A stretch of 64,000 nucleotides of DNA from positions 66,567,569-66,631,568 of the forward strand of contig CM063502.1 of NCBI GenBank assembly GCA_032207245.1, written 5' to 3'. Within the stretch, counting starts at the first letter, position 1, and the number at the start of each line of letters is the position of its first letter. The translations under genes and the position numbers were made by a program. Of the stretch, positions 1 to 11,570 are shown in pieces. Source of the stretch: Pardosa pseudoannulata (lineage: Eukaryota > Arthropoda > Arachnida > Araneae > Lycosidae). The notes under the pieces were generated by a model. The model saw only the letters and a program-made list of their open reading frames with translations, had not been told where the DNA came from and ran no database searches.

Positions 1-588
1 GAGTTGTATTGCATATTTACTTTTTATACATCATTTCAAGAAACTGATTTATGATTTTTTATAATATATGATAACAAAGAAATATATTAAAGTTGAGTTT
101 ATCTGTGTCCTAATTTTGAATACAAACAATTTACTCAAACCCTTAATAGGTTTGCTTAGTTTGGACTACTATGATACACATTTTTAAGTAGATGAAACAG
201 CTATCTATTTTGCAAGATACATAATTTTTATAGGGATATTAGCTGGATACCCAGTATTTAATTTTTAGTGTTGTATTGCATACTTACTTTTTATACATCA
301 TTTCAAGAAACTGTTTTATGATTTTTACAATATATGATAACAATGAAATATATTAAAGTCGAGTTTATCTTTGTCCTAATTTTGAACACAAACAATTTAC
401 TCAAACCCTTAATAGGTTTGCTTAGTTTGGACTACTATGATACACATTTTTAAGTGGATGAAACAGCTATTTATTTTCCAAGATACATAATTTTTATAGG
501 GATATTAGCTGGATACCCAGTATTTAATTTTTAGTGCTGTATTGCATACTTACTTTTTATACATCATTTCAAGAAAAGGATTTATGAT
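1..588. repeat. Tandem repeat, 267-bp unit, about 2.2 copies
   Basis: The word TTGTATTGCATA recurs near 4, 271 and 537, giving a unit of about 267 bp. Copies 1 and 2 are nearly identical along their whole length; both contain the segment GGATATTAGCTGGATACCCA just before the unit boundary. Copy 3 stops at about 575-588. The array may extend left of the window. No coding potential is seen. Confidence 0.95.
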
Positions 589-2925
589 TTTTTCCTTCTT
601 TTAGAATCATTTAACAAAAGGATGAAACAGATGTTTGGGAACTTCCCAGTTCCCAGTAGATTACTAAAAATCATGGACCCCGTCCAGATATCAGCAGAAA
701 AGAACCAGATAGCTGTCCTGGATTAAATTTAGAAAAATCTCTCAATTACAAACAAATATTTTGAGTTTAGAATAACTTTTAAAAAAATGCAGAATTTCCC
801 TTTGTACCAAATTCATATTACCAAAGCACTTTCTCGCTCTTGAACACTTGAAAGTACATACTCCATACTTGTGTCGAATACAAACTGAGATAAATATAGT
901 AGTTATTTTAACCTATTAATGCGTAAGTCCTTTCTGGAGTTTATATATTGAAGGATATCTTAAATATAAGTCATTATGGCCTGCTTAGAGTGAAACAAAT
1001 ATGAAATTTAAAAGGCTTTGAACAAGACAGGTCATATCATTTTTTCTGCCATAGACAACCTCAAAAATACTGCCTCTTTCTACTCCTCACAAACTTAAAT
1101 ATCTACTAAAAAAGCAGAATTGTAAAAGAACCATGTTAGCTGGATAATAATCCATATTTAAACGAAGTTTATAATACTAATACGGAATTACGGATAAAAT
1201 GTTTATTGAAAAGCAAATTTTACTTTTTTTAGGGAACTACAACAAACTTACAAACTAGTACCTAATATTTTCCGAGATAATTTGAGAATACTTTTAGAAC
1301 AGTAAACAATCATTAACACAATTATATAGAGTCTAAACCTCATTTGTATCAATCTCTATCGAAATGTCATTTCTGCAAAATTTTGAATCACTTCTTCAAG
1401 ACTACTTTATTATTCAATTCGTGTTAAATAGTCAACATTAATAACGCGTTCAGTCGATTTTGAGTAGAATGGGTCTTATATAAATTTTTGTTATTTTTAA
1501 TTTAAAAAAGGTTCTACTGGCATTAGTAACAGCTATGAGAAAAGCTACATAAATTCTTAAATGGGGTATCAAATTTTAAAGTAAGTAATGAATTTAGGAA
1601 AAGTCAATTGAATATTCTTAAAAACCTTCTTTGAATCTTGTTTAAAGCTTAGCTGGTTTTGTTGCTCCTAATATTCTAGATCCTTAGGTAGTCGCCTATC
1701 TTGCCGACCACTTAAGGCTTGTCCTGGAATATTATAGCCAGTCCTCATTAGTGATCACCTATCATTTTAAACATTATGCGATATCCTTTATAAAAAAAAA
1801 GAAAATATTCGTGATACTAAGAGATTTATTTAGTATATGCTCGTATGCATTAGTAATTTTTTGTATGTGTATTTAGTAGTTAGACAGTTTCACTATGCTT
1901 AGTAGGATGTTTTCAATATTTTTTTAGTTTAGTTTTTCATTTTTTGTTGGATTTCTTTCTTTAGGCGATTTTGAGATCTCTTTCTCTCCGTCTTTTTTTA
2001 TTTTTTTTACACTTTAATGATAGTATATATCCACTTCATATTTTGATTTCACATTTTGAGTTCGAACATTATATTGGAAGGTAGATTATGGTTCAGGTGT
2101 TGGTATTATTCTTACCTTGTTCTAAATGTTACTTATGAAAACACATTGAAATTTTCATCGTTATACATTTGCCGTACAGCAATTTGTTCTATTTATTAAG
2201 GTACGGAGAAGTTATTTTTATTGACCTATTTCGTCAATTCCGAAAAATTATAATTTACAGATTCTCTTTTTCCATAGCTGTAACAAAAAGTTATATTCGG
2301 TTCAGCTTTTTTTAACCTCTTCCCGTGAGTCATCGTCAAAGACATACCAGAACAGGTTTGAACTAGAAAGAAACTTCGAAATTCTCCCAACCAATAGAAG
2401 GGTTCATTGGTTTGGGGGATTCTGACCCTCCGCCGTTCTAGAGTGGACCCCTGTTTTTTCTCCTCATGGCAGTCTGATTTTTTTAGAGGACAAGGTTGTG
2501 ACCAGAGGAGAGTAGAAGGTGAACGCTGCTGGCATCCGCGGTTTGCGGGATAGACCTTTTGAGGAAAATCATCGCCATATTGTTTTTTAGGGGCGACGCC
2601 GACTCGAGAGCAGTCTTCGATATCTACAAATGATAAGTTGATTCCAGTTGTATTCCTTAGGCATTTATTTAATTGTATAAAATCATTTAATCAAGATATA
2701 TTTGTTCATGTGTTTATTAATGAGTTTAGATTTCTTCTTTCTCAAACACTAGGCCAACGTAATATTATTTTTACAAGAGCAAAGGAAGGTTTGTGTACTT
2801 CCTATTAACAGATAAAATTTTAAAGTGTTTTTTAGTTTTTTCTACAACACATTAAGACGTAATATGTTACCTTAAAATGTTTTCATATTAATCGGATGTA
2901 AAAAATAATTCAGAGTTTACTAATT
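589..2925. other. No gene recognised; AT-rich DNA with two GC-richer patches
   Basis: No convincing exon, RNA gene or transposase was found on either strand. Two patches with more GC than the surroundings, about 1670-1770 and 2320-2610, look like decayed repeats, but I cannot name a family. Confidence 0.6.
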
Positions 2926-2970
2926 TGGTTTGCAGCAATACGGTCTATTTTTTTGCAACACTAGGGCTAA
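2926..2970 (-). mobile_element. SINE/LINE 3'-tail fragment (family A)
   Basis: The segment with CGGTCTATTTTTTTGCAACA followed by CTAGGGCTAA is the reverse complement of the 3' tail shared with copies at 11112, 41074, 23195 and 52194. Only the last 40 bp or so are present, and the tRNA-like head is missing. It is either a 5'-truncated SINE or the tail of the LINE that mobilised the family. Confidence 0.6.
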
Positions 2971-4440
2971 ACAAAGTTAATTGACATATGGTTTAAATAT
3001 TTATACATGTGCAGTGTAATTACAATTACAATGTACATACGAGTGCGAAAAATTAAATTTATTTCCAATACTACTTCATATAAGAGAACTTAGTGCAAAA
3101 AATTATTTTTGATACAAAACAATTCAGGGTCTCAGCTTTATGAATTAATGCGGCCTTTTAGGTCAATGTTAATTAAAGAGTTGTAGAGAGAGATGATTGA
3201 TCGATATTATTTTGCTCACAAACTGTTCAAACGGAAATATCGAATTTATAAACATTTAAACTTAAAAGGAGTCTTTCAAGGAACTTGTTTCGAGAACAAC
3301 ACATTCCACTAATTGATCCTACATCCCAAGGCGTGGTAGGTCGAAGTTTAATCTTTGCACCTGCATCAACATATGCCACACATTTAATGACATTTTTTTT
3401 TTCTCTCCCGAGTCTTTAAGTATTTTTCGGAGAAGTAATTATATTTTCATCATCCATTCAACTGCTGTTTATCAGTCTGTTACGATTTATTATGCGTTTT
3501 AAGATGGGCTGAAAATGATTATCAAGCGTCAAATTTATTTTTGTCTTGAGAAACAAAAGGAAACCAAATTGCTATTTACCCCTTATAAAATTTGAATCGA
3601 TTTTATTGGAATTAAATTTATGAAGCAATTTCCCATTTTGTTAAAGTTATCGAAGTACTGAAAACGTTTTTCTACTTTGAGTATTGAATTTGTACTATTG
3701 ATAAATGTGTAAGAAAGTAGTTAAGAGTATAACTACGCAGGAGTAAGAGAACTTTAAACTTATTTTACACAAAATACGTTTTTTTAGGCGACAGTGTCCC
3801 TCTAGAGTAAACTTTTTTCTTTTAAATGAATTTCCATGAAGATTGATGTTATTAGTACTATTGATATATAAATATTTTAAAAATTTGAAGACAAAATATT
3901 AATTAGTATTGGAGTTATTAATTATTAATTGTTTCATAATTATCTTAATTGAAAATGCTCCAGGCGCATCAATTTTGCATAGAATATTATAAAAAAATTT
4001 TTAAGTATACCTTATAGACTTTACAAAAAAATGCAGTTGTTTCCATACACATTCATAGAAAACATAAAGAGAAAAAAAATAATTATGATGATTATACCCA
4101 TATTTTGTAGAATAAACAGCTATAGTGGTTAATTAAAATGCATAACTAACATATTATATGCTTCAAAACATATCCGTTTCAACTAAACTTTATTTTATAA
4201 ACTCTAACGTAAATAATACTGGAATTTCACAGACAATGATCTATTTTCAATGCGCCTGGAGTACTTTAAACATTTGTAATACATGAAAATTTTACTTCTG
4301 AGTAAACAGTATTTGAAGTTATTATTGCTATACCCATAAGTAATGATAAGCTTATTGTACCCATAAGTAATGATAAAATGATGGGAATGAAAAAATTCTT
4401 TTTGCTCCATATTCCTAATAATATATTCTTTCACTATTCA
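2971..4440. other. No gene recognised; AT-rich intergenic DNA
   Basis: Nothing identifiable on either strand apart from a short tandem duplication near 4330-4380, where CCCATAAGTAATGATAA occurs twice about 29 bp apart. Confidence 0.6.
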
Positions 4441-4476
4441 CTAAAATCGAAAATTCGAATTTTCGGTCGATTTTAG
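4441..4476. repeat. Near-perfect palindrome
   Basis: CTAAAATCG is followed by the self-complementary 18-mer CGAAAATTCGAATTTTCG (sharing its CG), then GT and CGATTTTAG. The arms pair along the whole length apart from a small insertion, so it could form a hairpin or cruciform. No neighbouring gene gives it a role. Confidence 0.8.
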
Positions 4477-5519
4477 CCAATTTGAAAGACCGCCATCGCA
4501 TTAATTCTCATGACTTGGTAGGGATTGATGGAAAACCTAACATATAAAATGTCGCTCTTATTAGAACTTGCTGCATGAAATTTAGCGGTAATAAGTTTAA
4601 AAAAGCATCATGTAGAGACACATTTCCACCACAATATGTTTATCTTTGAATACTGCTATTATTTTTTCTCTGTTTTAATTACTGTGTCTACTCAAAAACA
4701 TATTAAATCATTACTTCAACACTGAAGATCTCTCGTGTTGCTCATATTATGCTTATTTTTATAATTATCACTTTTAAAACTGTAATTATCACTTTTGAAG
4801 GAAAAGTTTTGTCGTAACAATAAATAATACAACCGTCACCGCTTTTTACGCCAAGAGAATATAAACAGAGGAAGTGAAAGTGCTTAACCACAAAGGAAGC
4901 CGACTCACGTTTTTGACAGCTTGTTAGGTCACTGCGGGCAGTGTTATCTATGCCCATCAAGGAGTTCTACGAATATCGCCACAGACTGCGTTAAGAGTCA
5001 AACTAACAAGCTTTTTTTTTGTAAAACCAGGGAAAAATGTAAAACAAAATTTTGTTTAGAATGACTCATATTTAAACTAAAACGATAAAAGGAGAGGGAG
5101 CGTAGTATATTGATTCATTGGTCTCTACCAGATTTGCCTTTGTGTTGACAATAGCATTCCAAACTAAACAAAACCAATTTTAGGATCTCCTTTAGACTGC
5201 AAAACGGCAGCTACAAACTGAGGCATTGACTAAATATAGACCTTGATAGTAGAGTACTTCATTATTTTACTTTCAAGATCGTTCTTCATTTGAATTCTAA
5301 ACAGCACGATTTCTTTTTAAAAACAAACATTTAAAATTTCTAGCTTCTAATTGCTTTTAGAAAATCAAGAAATGTTCAAGATGTTCAAGTATTTTTGATA
5401 AGTAATAAGTATTTAATGGTTTACAGAATTATCAATATATTCTGAAAGACAGTTTTATGAACTCTACCGATTAATAAAGGAGAATATATTTTATATTTGG
5501 TCAAATTCTTTTGATTTTT
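4477..5519. other. No gene recognised; possible decayed repeat at 4740-4990
   Basis: The 4800-4980 segment is GC-richer and has a 72-codon frame on the minus strand, but the translation has no recognisable domain. It looks more like a dispersed repeat than an exon. The remainder is AT-rich with nothing recognisable. Confidence 0.5.
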
Positions 5520-5698
5520 TGATTAAATGGGATTTCACTTTATATTTTATTATTAGTATTATTATAAAACATGCCTTATAGAACTATATATTTTTTGTTT
5601 TTGAATAATGTAATCATGACTACAAAAATACGAAACTTTCTTTTACGAACATTGGATTTATTTTCAAAACTTTCGTTTGAACATTTAGATTTTTTTCA
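5520..5698 (+). repeat. Dispersed direct repeat, copy 1
   Basis: About 179 bp from TGATTAAATGGGATTTCA to a T-rich stretch ending in CA. It matches 8027-8204 with few differences, the spacing being about 2.5 kb. Both copies begin TG and end CA like an LTR, but the DNA between them shows no retroelement coding sequence or primer-binding site, so I call it only a repeat. Confidence 0.85.
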
Positions 5699-8026
5699 TT
5701 TATAAAAGCAAATTTCTTTCAACTTTTAATTCTAACTAGCATTCTACACGTAATTTAAGTTTATATAATTTTTAGTAGATTTCTTTTGTATTCGATCAAA
5801 TATTATTTATGAGCTAATTTGATCAAATACGAATGCAAAATTACTTGATTTTATTTGTATAACTATCTGCAATTTTTATCTGTGTAGAATAATTTTTAAT
5901 ATAGCTAAAGGACTATTTTACAGATTAGAATCGAAAAAAGCGCATTCTGCAAAATATCATTCTTCCCAGGATTTGCGTGAATACTTTTCTATTCATCGAC
6001 TTTAAGCTAAATAAGCTGAGATAACATCTGATTTCCATTTATATATGGCGCCGAAGTTCTGAGCGTAAATAAGGGTTATTTCTATATAAGGCACGAAAAG
6101 AATAATAGGCGTAAGTCGTCTGGGTGACGCATTGCTATTATTCTATCAAGAATCAATCGCGAACAATAATTATGCATATATCTATCATAAGAGAACAGGT
6201 ATTCTTGTCGAATAGAATTTACTGCCATTAGTGTTCACATTTCGTGACATTCAATTAATGCTATACATCTTACTGCTATAAAGGCGTCACAATATGGAAT
6301 TGCTGAACACCATAATAGAACATCGTGTTGTCTTTACTTGTGTTATTCAGATAATTCTTATATTACAGATTCAATTTCATCTTTCATTTGAAATTTATTA
6401 TCTTCGTAAGTTTCAAGGCTTCGGGAAAGTACGAATGAGCCGGTGTTCCACTTAGATATGCAATCTAATTACATGTTTCAGCAGTCTGAATTATAACTTG
6501 TGACTCTAATTGCACCACACCTGAATTGATGTAGATTGCTATCTATGTGGCAGACAATATTAAAGAATGGAGGCTTTAAAGAGTGAAAGACGCTTTTTAT
6601 CAGTGTTTTACTGGTGAAAGAAAGAACAAAGTATATACTTTCATCTTGGATCTATTGATAACAGTAGGAATATATTTTTTCTGGCTCACAATATTACATA
6701 TTTGATTAACCTCCAATTTGACACTATAAATATACTTTTTTCAGTATGACGAAGGGTAATAAGTTCAAAAGTACATATGGATGTAAAAGACATGTATTAC
6801 AGGACTATGAATAATATAACTCTAGCCGTTTTTGACCAACAAAAGTGACCAACCTTAGTGAAAAAAATTACAATATTAATATTATAGGAATGCATTTTTT
6901 CGGTGATTATTACTGTACTAGCATAGAGCCCGTCATAAGACGGGATCAGTAAAATGTTTAATTTTCCAGAATTGTAAAGTACCCTAAGAAGCAGATAAAA
7001 AAATGATTAATATTTTAGCTGAGAATTATCTGGTACACTCTCAATAATTTGTTTATCTTCATACTCCTCTAAAGTCTCCCGATACTGTGATTGCAGTTTG
7101 GAATCACGCTGAATTCATTTAGAAAGATAATGCAAAGTTTTCTTAGCTACGACAAAATTATCGTTAAGTTCCTCCCATATTTTTGCTACAGTAATTAATG
7201 GAAGTAAAGGAATGTAACTATCATTTCCACTACAACATGGAGGTAGGTAGAATTTGTTGTGAATACCGGTTAAAAACCGGTGATAAAATTTTCATTGCAA
7301 CAAAACCCTATGTGGCAGGTAAAAATGGTTTGTATTTTGGCTGAGAATTATCTTGCAACAAAAATAATCGATGATTAAATTTAAAATTATCACATATGTA
7401 CCTAATCTGTTATTTAAGCCAAATATAAAAAAAAATTATTCACGTAATATCTAAGTTCAGTGATAAAATGCGTGAAAATAATGCAGACGATATTTGAATA
7501 AGATATTTAAAGATATGACTTCATAATGCTATAAAAATGTTATTTTCTACTTATAATATGATAAATTGATAATTTAATCGCCTGCTCTTAACCGGGGAAA
7601 ATAGGGCTTGAAATAATGGCATTAAAAGTTAGAAAAAAAGGGGGGAAGGGGTGGATTTCGAACGTTGCTAACCCTAACTCACCAAGAATCCAATATGGAT
7701 GTCTCAATCCATTCCAGGCCCAAACGCTTCATAAATTCGAGGACAAACGGACAGATAACTTCGGCTATTATTATATAGGGGATTTTATTTTAGCAGCGTA
7801 CATGCTGTGACTGCGTCAGAGAGAAGAAAGTGTTCATTGGAGGTAATATATTCACCGTTAGTCAAGCACACGATACACCGTAAGCGTTCATTTTTAAAAG
7901 AAGTGATTTCCTTCATATTTTTATTATTTTGTAATTTTATATTGTAACCAGATACCAATATTCTGATTGCAATGTTGGTCTATGTGGGATACTATGTTTC
8001 GCATATATCACACAAAAGTGAACTGT
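5699..8026. other. No gene recognised between the two direct repeats
   Basis: No gag, pol or transposase motif could be found. An ACCGGTT/AACCGGT hairpin lies at 7265-7281. A GC-richer patch at 7580-7850 carries a 64-codon frame starting at 7616 with no recognisable domain; it looks like a decayed repeat. Confidence 0.55.
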
Positions 8027-8204
8027 TGATTAAATGGGATTTCATTTTATATTTTATTATTATTATTATTATAAAACATGCCTTATAGAACTATATATTT
8101 TTTGTTTTTGAATAAAGTAATCGTGACTACAAAAATACGAAACTGGATATTAGGAACATTGGATTTATTTTCAAAATTTTTGTTCAAACATTTACATTTT
8201 TTCA
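8027..8204 (+). repeat. Dispersed direct repeat, copy 2
   Basis: Second copy of the 5520-5698 repeat in the same orientation. It differs mainly by single substitutions, for example GACTACAAAAATACGAAACT followed by GGATATTAGG here and TTCTTTTACG there. Confidence 0.85.
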
Positions 8205-8544
8205 TATTTTTTTAATGTAATAAGATTGTTTTAAGCACAGATTTTTATGAATTAAAAGAAAAAATTGAGTATTTTTATCCCCTTTTAAGTTTATATTGGT
8301 TAATACCTATAAGTCATATATAAATTAATCACCTTTTTCTTGCAATCATATTTTAAAAGATATATTTTCATATTACCATTGAATTTTATGCCTGTTAGAA
8401 ATATAATAATAAAATTTAGATAGGTTATGCATTCCGTTGTTCACGTTTAGAAATAAAATGTGATTTAGATTTCATGGATTCATGAAATAATCGTATGATA
8501 ATACACACAATAAAATATAATTCTTTTAGAAAACATTGTAAATG

Positions 8545-10620
8545 CTCGCAGGGAACGAATTATGTAAATTATTTTCGTTTAAGTACTGAATTATATTATC
8601 CAATTTCCGAGTCAGATGCTATATATTTTAAAACTGAGTTCTACACTTGATTGATATATTGCTTGGTTTCTTTCTTTCTTTCATCGAAAATAATCGAATA
8701 AACAAACTGAATTAATAGAACCTGAGCGTTGACGAAAACTTCAAGGTTTAGCTCAAGTTCATGTTTAGAGTTGTAAATTTAGACTTACGTTAAACTGACG
8801 TGGAAACCTGACTTGTCGTGGCAACTGATATAGTAGACTCTTCAGCCTAAAGATGTGAATGTCAGGGTCGTATGGCTTAATGACATAGTTTACTTTTCAA
8901 CTACAGTGTTACTAAATTTACACACAGGAAATATAATTTTGTTTTAGATTAAGTTCCTGTTTATTAATCATATTGATTATTTTTCTAATATTCTTTTATT
9001 AATTAAGATTTTATTTACTGTTTGAATTATATTTGAAATCATTCTTAAGCGATACCCTTTTATCTATAAAAAATTCCAAAATGTCAACATATATATTTCT
9101 TCATCAAAAGTAGTTTCTATAAAAATAAACATACGTTGTTTTTCTTCCCAATTTATTTAGATGGATAATATCTTGCGATGTTATTATAGCTAACATTAAA
9201 CGAAGCCAAAAAGGAGAGAACAGTTTCACATCTTAGTTTCATTATGTAAATTACTTTCCTTTAAGTTCTGAATTATATTATCCAATTGCCGAGTCAGATG
9301 CTATATGATATTTTGAAAACAGAGTTATACGCTTGATTGATATATTGCTTAGTTTCTTCCTTTCTTCATCGAAAATAATTGAATAAACAAACTGAATAAA
9401 TAGAACTTGAGCGTTGACGAAAACTTCAAGGTTTAGCTCAAGTTCATGTGTAGAGTTGTAAATTTAGACTTACGTTAAACTGACTTGTCGTGGCAACTGA
9501 TATAGTAGACTCTTTAGACTAAAGATGTGAAGTTCACGGTCAAATGGCTTAATGACACAGTTTGCTTTTCAACTACAGTTGCTAAATTTACACACAGGAA
9601 ATATAATTTTGTTTTAGATTAAGTTCCCTGTTTATGAATCATATTGATTATTTGTCTAATATTCTTTTATTAATAAAGATTTTATTTACTATTTGAATTA
9701 TATTTTTAAAGAATTCACAAGAAATATCTTTTTTTATCTATTATAATTCCAAAATGTCAACATATATATTTCTACATCAAAAGTAGTTTCTGTAAAAAGA
9801 AACATACGTTGTTTTTTCTTCCCAATTTGTTTAGATGGATAATACCTTACGATGTTATTATGGCTAAAATTAAACGAAGCACAAAATGGAGAGAACAGTT
9901 TCACATCTTAGTTTCATTATGTAAATTACTTTCCTTTAAGTTACTGAATTATATTATCCAATTGCCGAGTCAGATGCTATATGATATTTGAAAACAGAGT
10001 TATACGCTTGATTGAATATTGCTTAGTTTCTTCCTTTCTTTCATCGAAAATAATTGAATAAACAAACTGAATAAATAGAACCTGAGCGTTGACGAAAACT
10101 TCAAGGTTTAGCTCAAGTTCATGTTTAGAGTTGTAAATTTAGACTTACGTTAAACTGACGTGGAAACCTGACTTGTCGTGGCAACTGATATAGTAGACTC
10201 TTCAGCCTAAAGATGTGAATGTCAGGGTCGTATGGCTTAATGACATAGTTTACTTTTCAACTACAGTGTTACTAAATTTACACACAGGAAATATAATTTT
10301 GTTTTAGATTAAGTTCCTGTTTATTAATCATATTGATTATTTTTCTAATATTCTTTTATTAATTAAGATTTTATTTACTGTTTGAATTATATTTGAAATC
10401 ATTCTTAAGCGATACCTTTTTTATCTGTAAAAAGTTCCAAAATGTCGACATATATATTTCTACATCCAAAATAGTTTCTATAAAAAGAAACATACGTTGT
10501 TTTTCTTCCCAATTTATTTAGATGGATAATATCTTAATATGTTATTATGGCTAAAATTAAACGAAACACGAAAAGGAGAGAAAAGTTTCACATCTTAGTT
10601 TTATTATTGATTGCAGTTGA
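8545..10620 (+). repeat. Tandem array, three units of about 680 bp
   Basis: The landmark CCGAGTCAGATGCTATAT lies near 8606, 9288 and 9964, giving periods of about 682 and 676 bp. Each unit carries the same block order: the landmark, a GCGTTGACGAAAACTTCAAG block, a CAACTGATATAGTAGACTC block, then CTTCCCAATTTATTTAG-type sequence and GGCTAAAATTAAACGAAG (ATAGCTAACATTAAACGAAG in unit 1). A pyrimidine-rich AG resembling a splice acceptor precedes a short frame starting MAKIKR in units 2 and 3, but unit 1 does not keep that start and the peptide has no known domain. I therefore do not call a gene. Confidence 0.93.
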
Positions 10621-10659
10621 AAAAATGAGAAGTTTAAAGAGGGAAATGATATGTCTTAT

Positions 10660-11111
10660 CCCTTTTGAAGTTTCCAATATTTTTAGGCTTTTGGTAAAGA
10701 CAAATAAAAAAATATGGCTTACGGTAATATCTCGTAATCTCTATTCTTTAAAATAATTCTATTTGTTACAAATACTTTACCCCTCAAAAGAATTCTTTAA
10801 GAATTTTTGCTATCTATATTTATATCCGGGGCCGGTTATGAGGTATTAGCCTCCTACGTGCCTGATGTTTGGCCATACCCTATCATTAAGGATTCCTAGT
10901 AGATTCATAACTCAACCCAGTGGGTATACCTTTATTGTATTAGGTTTATATGACTGTTTCATATAATTAACTACGTATAAAATAAAAATATGTACATTAT
11001 GTACCTAATTTTCTTATATTACGATAAATATGTATATACTATTAGGAATGACAAAATGCACCCATAAAGTTGGAATTGCACTCTTCTTGCAATGTTATTT
11101 GATTCGATTTA
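10660..11111. other. No gene recognised; GC-richer repeat-like patch at 10825-10935
   Basis: The patch contains CCGGGGCCGGTTATGAGG followed by GCCTCCTACGTGCC and looks like a decayed transposon end. No family assigned. Confidence 0.4.
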
Positions 11112-11154
11112 TTTTGATGCACTACGGTCTACTGTTTTGCTACACTAGGGCTAA
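11112..11154 (-). mobile_element. SINE/LINE 3'-tail fragment (family A)
   Basis: GCACTACGGTCTACTGTTTT followed by GCTACACTAGGGCTAA is the reverse complement of the family A SINE tail. As at 2926, homology stops right after GGGCTAA, so the head is absent in both tail-only copies at the same point. Confidence 0.65.
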
Positions 11155-11522
11155 GGCTTTGTTATTTTCCAGTTTGTTGGTAAAATCTGATAATTTATAA
11201 CTCTTATGGAGTCCATCTTTTGTTTGCTAATAACTCCCAATCGTTAAAACTTTCTCATTACAATTAGTAAAAAAAAAGAAAAAAACTTTTAAAACCTGTT
11301 TTAAGTATAGATATAAATTTAATTTTAATTAGAAGGGAAAGATATATATCTAAAAAGGAATTTAAAAATTTTAGCATAATTTTTTTTTCATAGATCGCCC
11401 TAGAGATTTGGCCGCTTGAGTGCATGCAAGTACACCATATCTACTAGCCCCTGCCCTATCTATTATATCTATCCAACCATTTGTCAATATACTTACATAT
11501 AAACACACAGACACACAAACAA

Positions 11523-11523
<1 letters not shown>

Positions 11524-11568
<45 letters not shown>
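11524..11568. repeat. (TA)n microsatellite
   Basis: About 45 bp of pure TA dinucleotide. Long open frames here on both strands are only tyrosine/isoleucine translations of the repeat. Confidence 0.98.

Positions 11569-11570
<2 letters not shown>

Noticed and set aside
1640..1780. Transposon end with GTCGCCTATCTTGCCGACCA
   Set aside because: GC-richer and repeat-like, but no partner end, duplication or second copy in the window.
7616..7810. 64-codon frame MALKVRKKGGKGW as a small basic protein
   Set aside because: No homology recognised; the DNA looks like a decayed dispersed repeat and there is no splice or promoter support.
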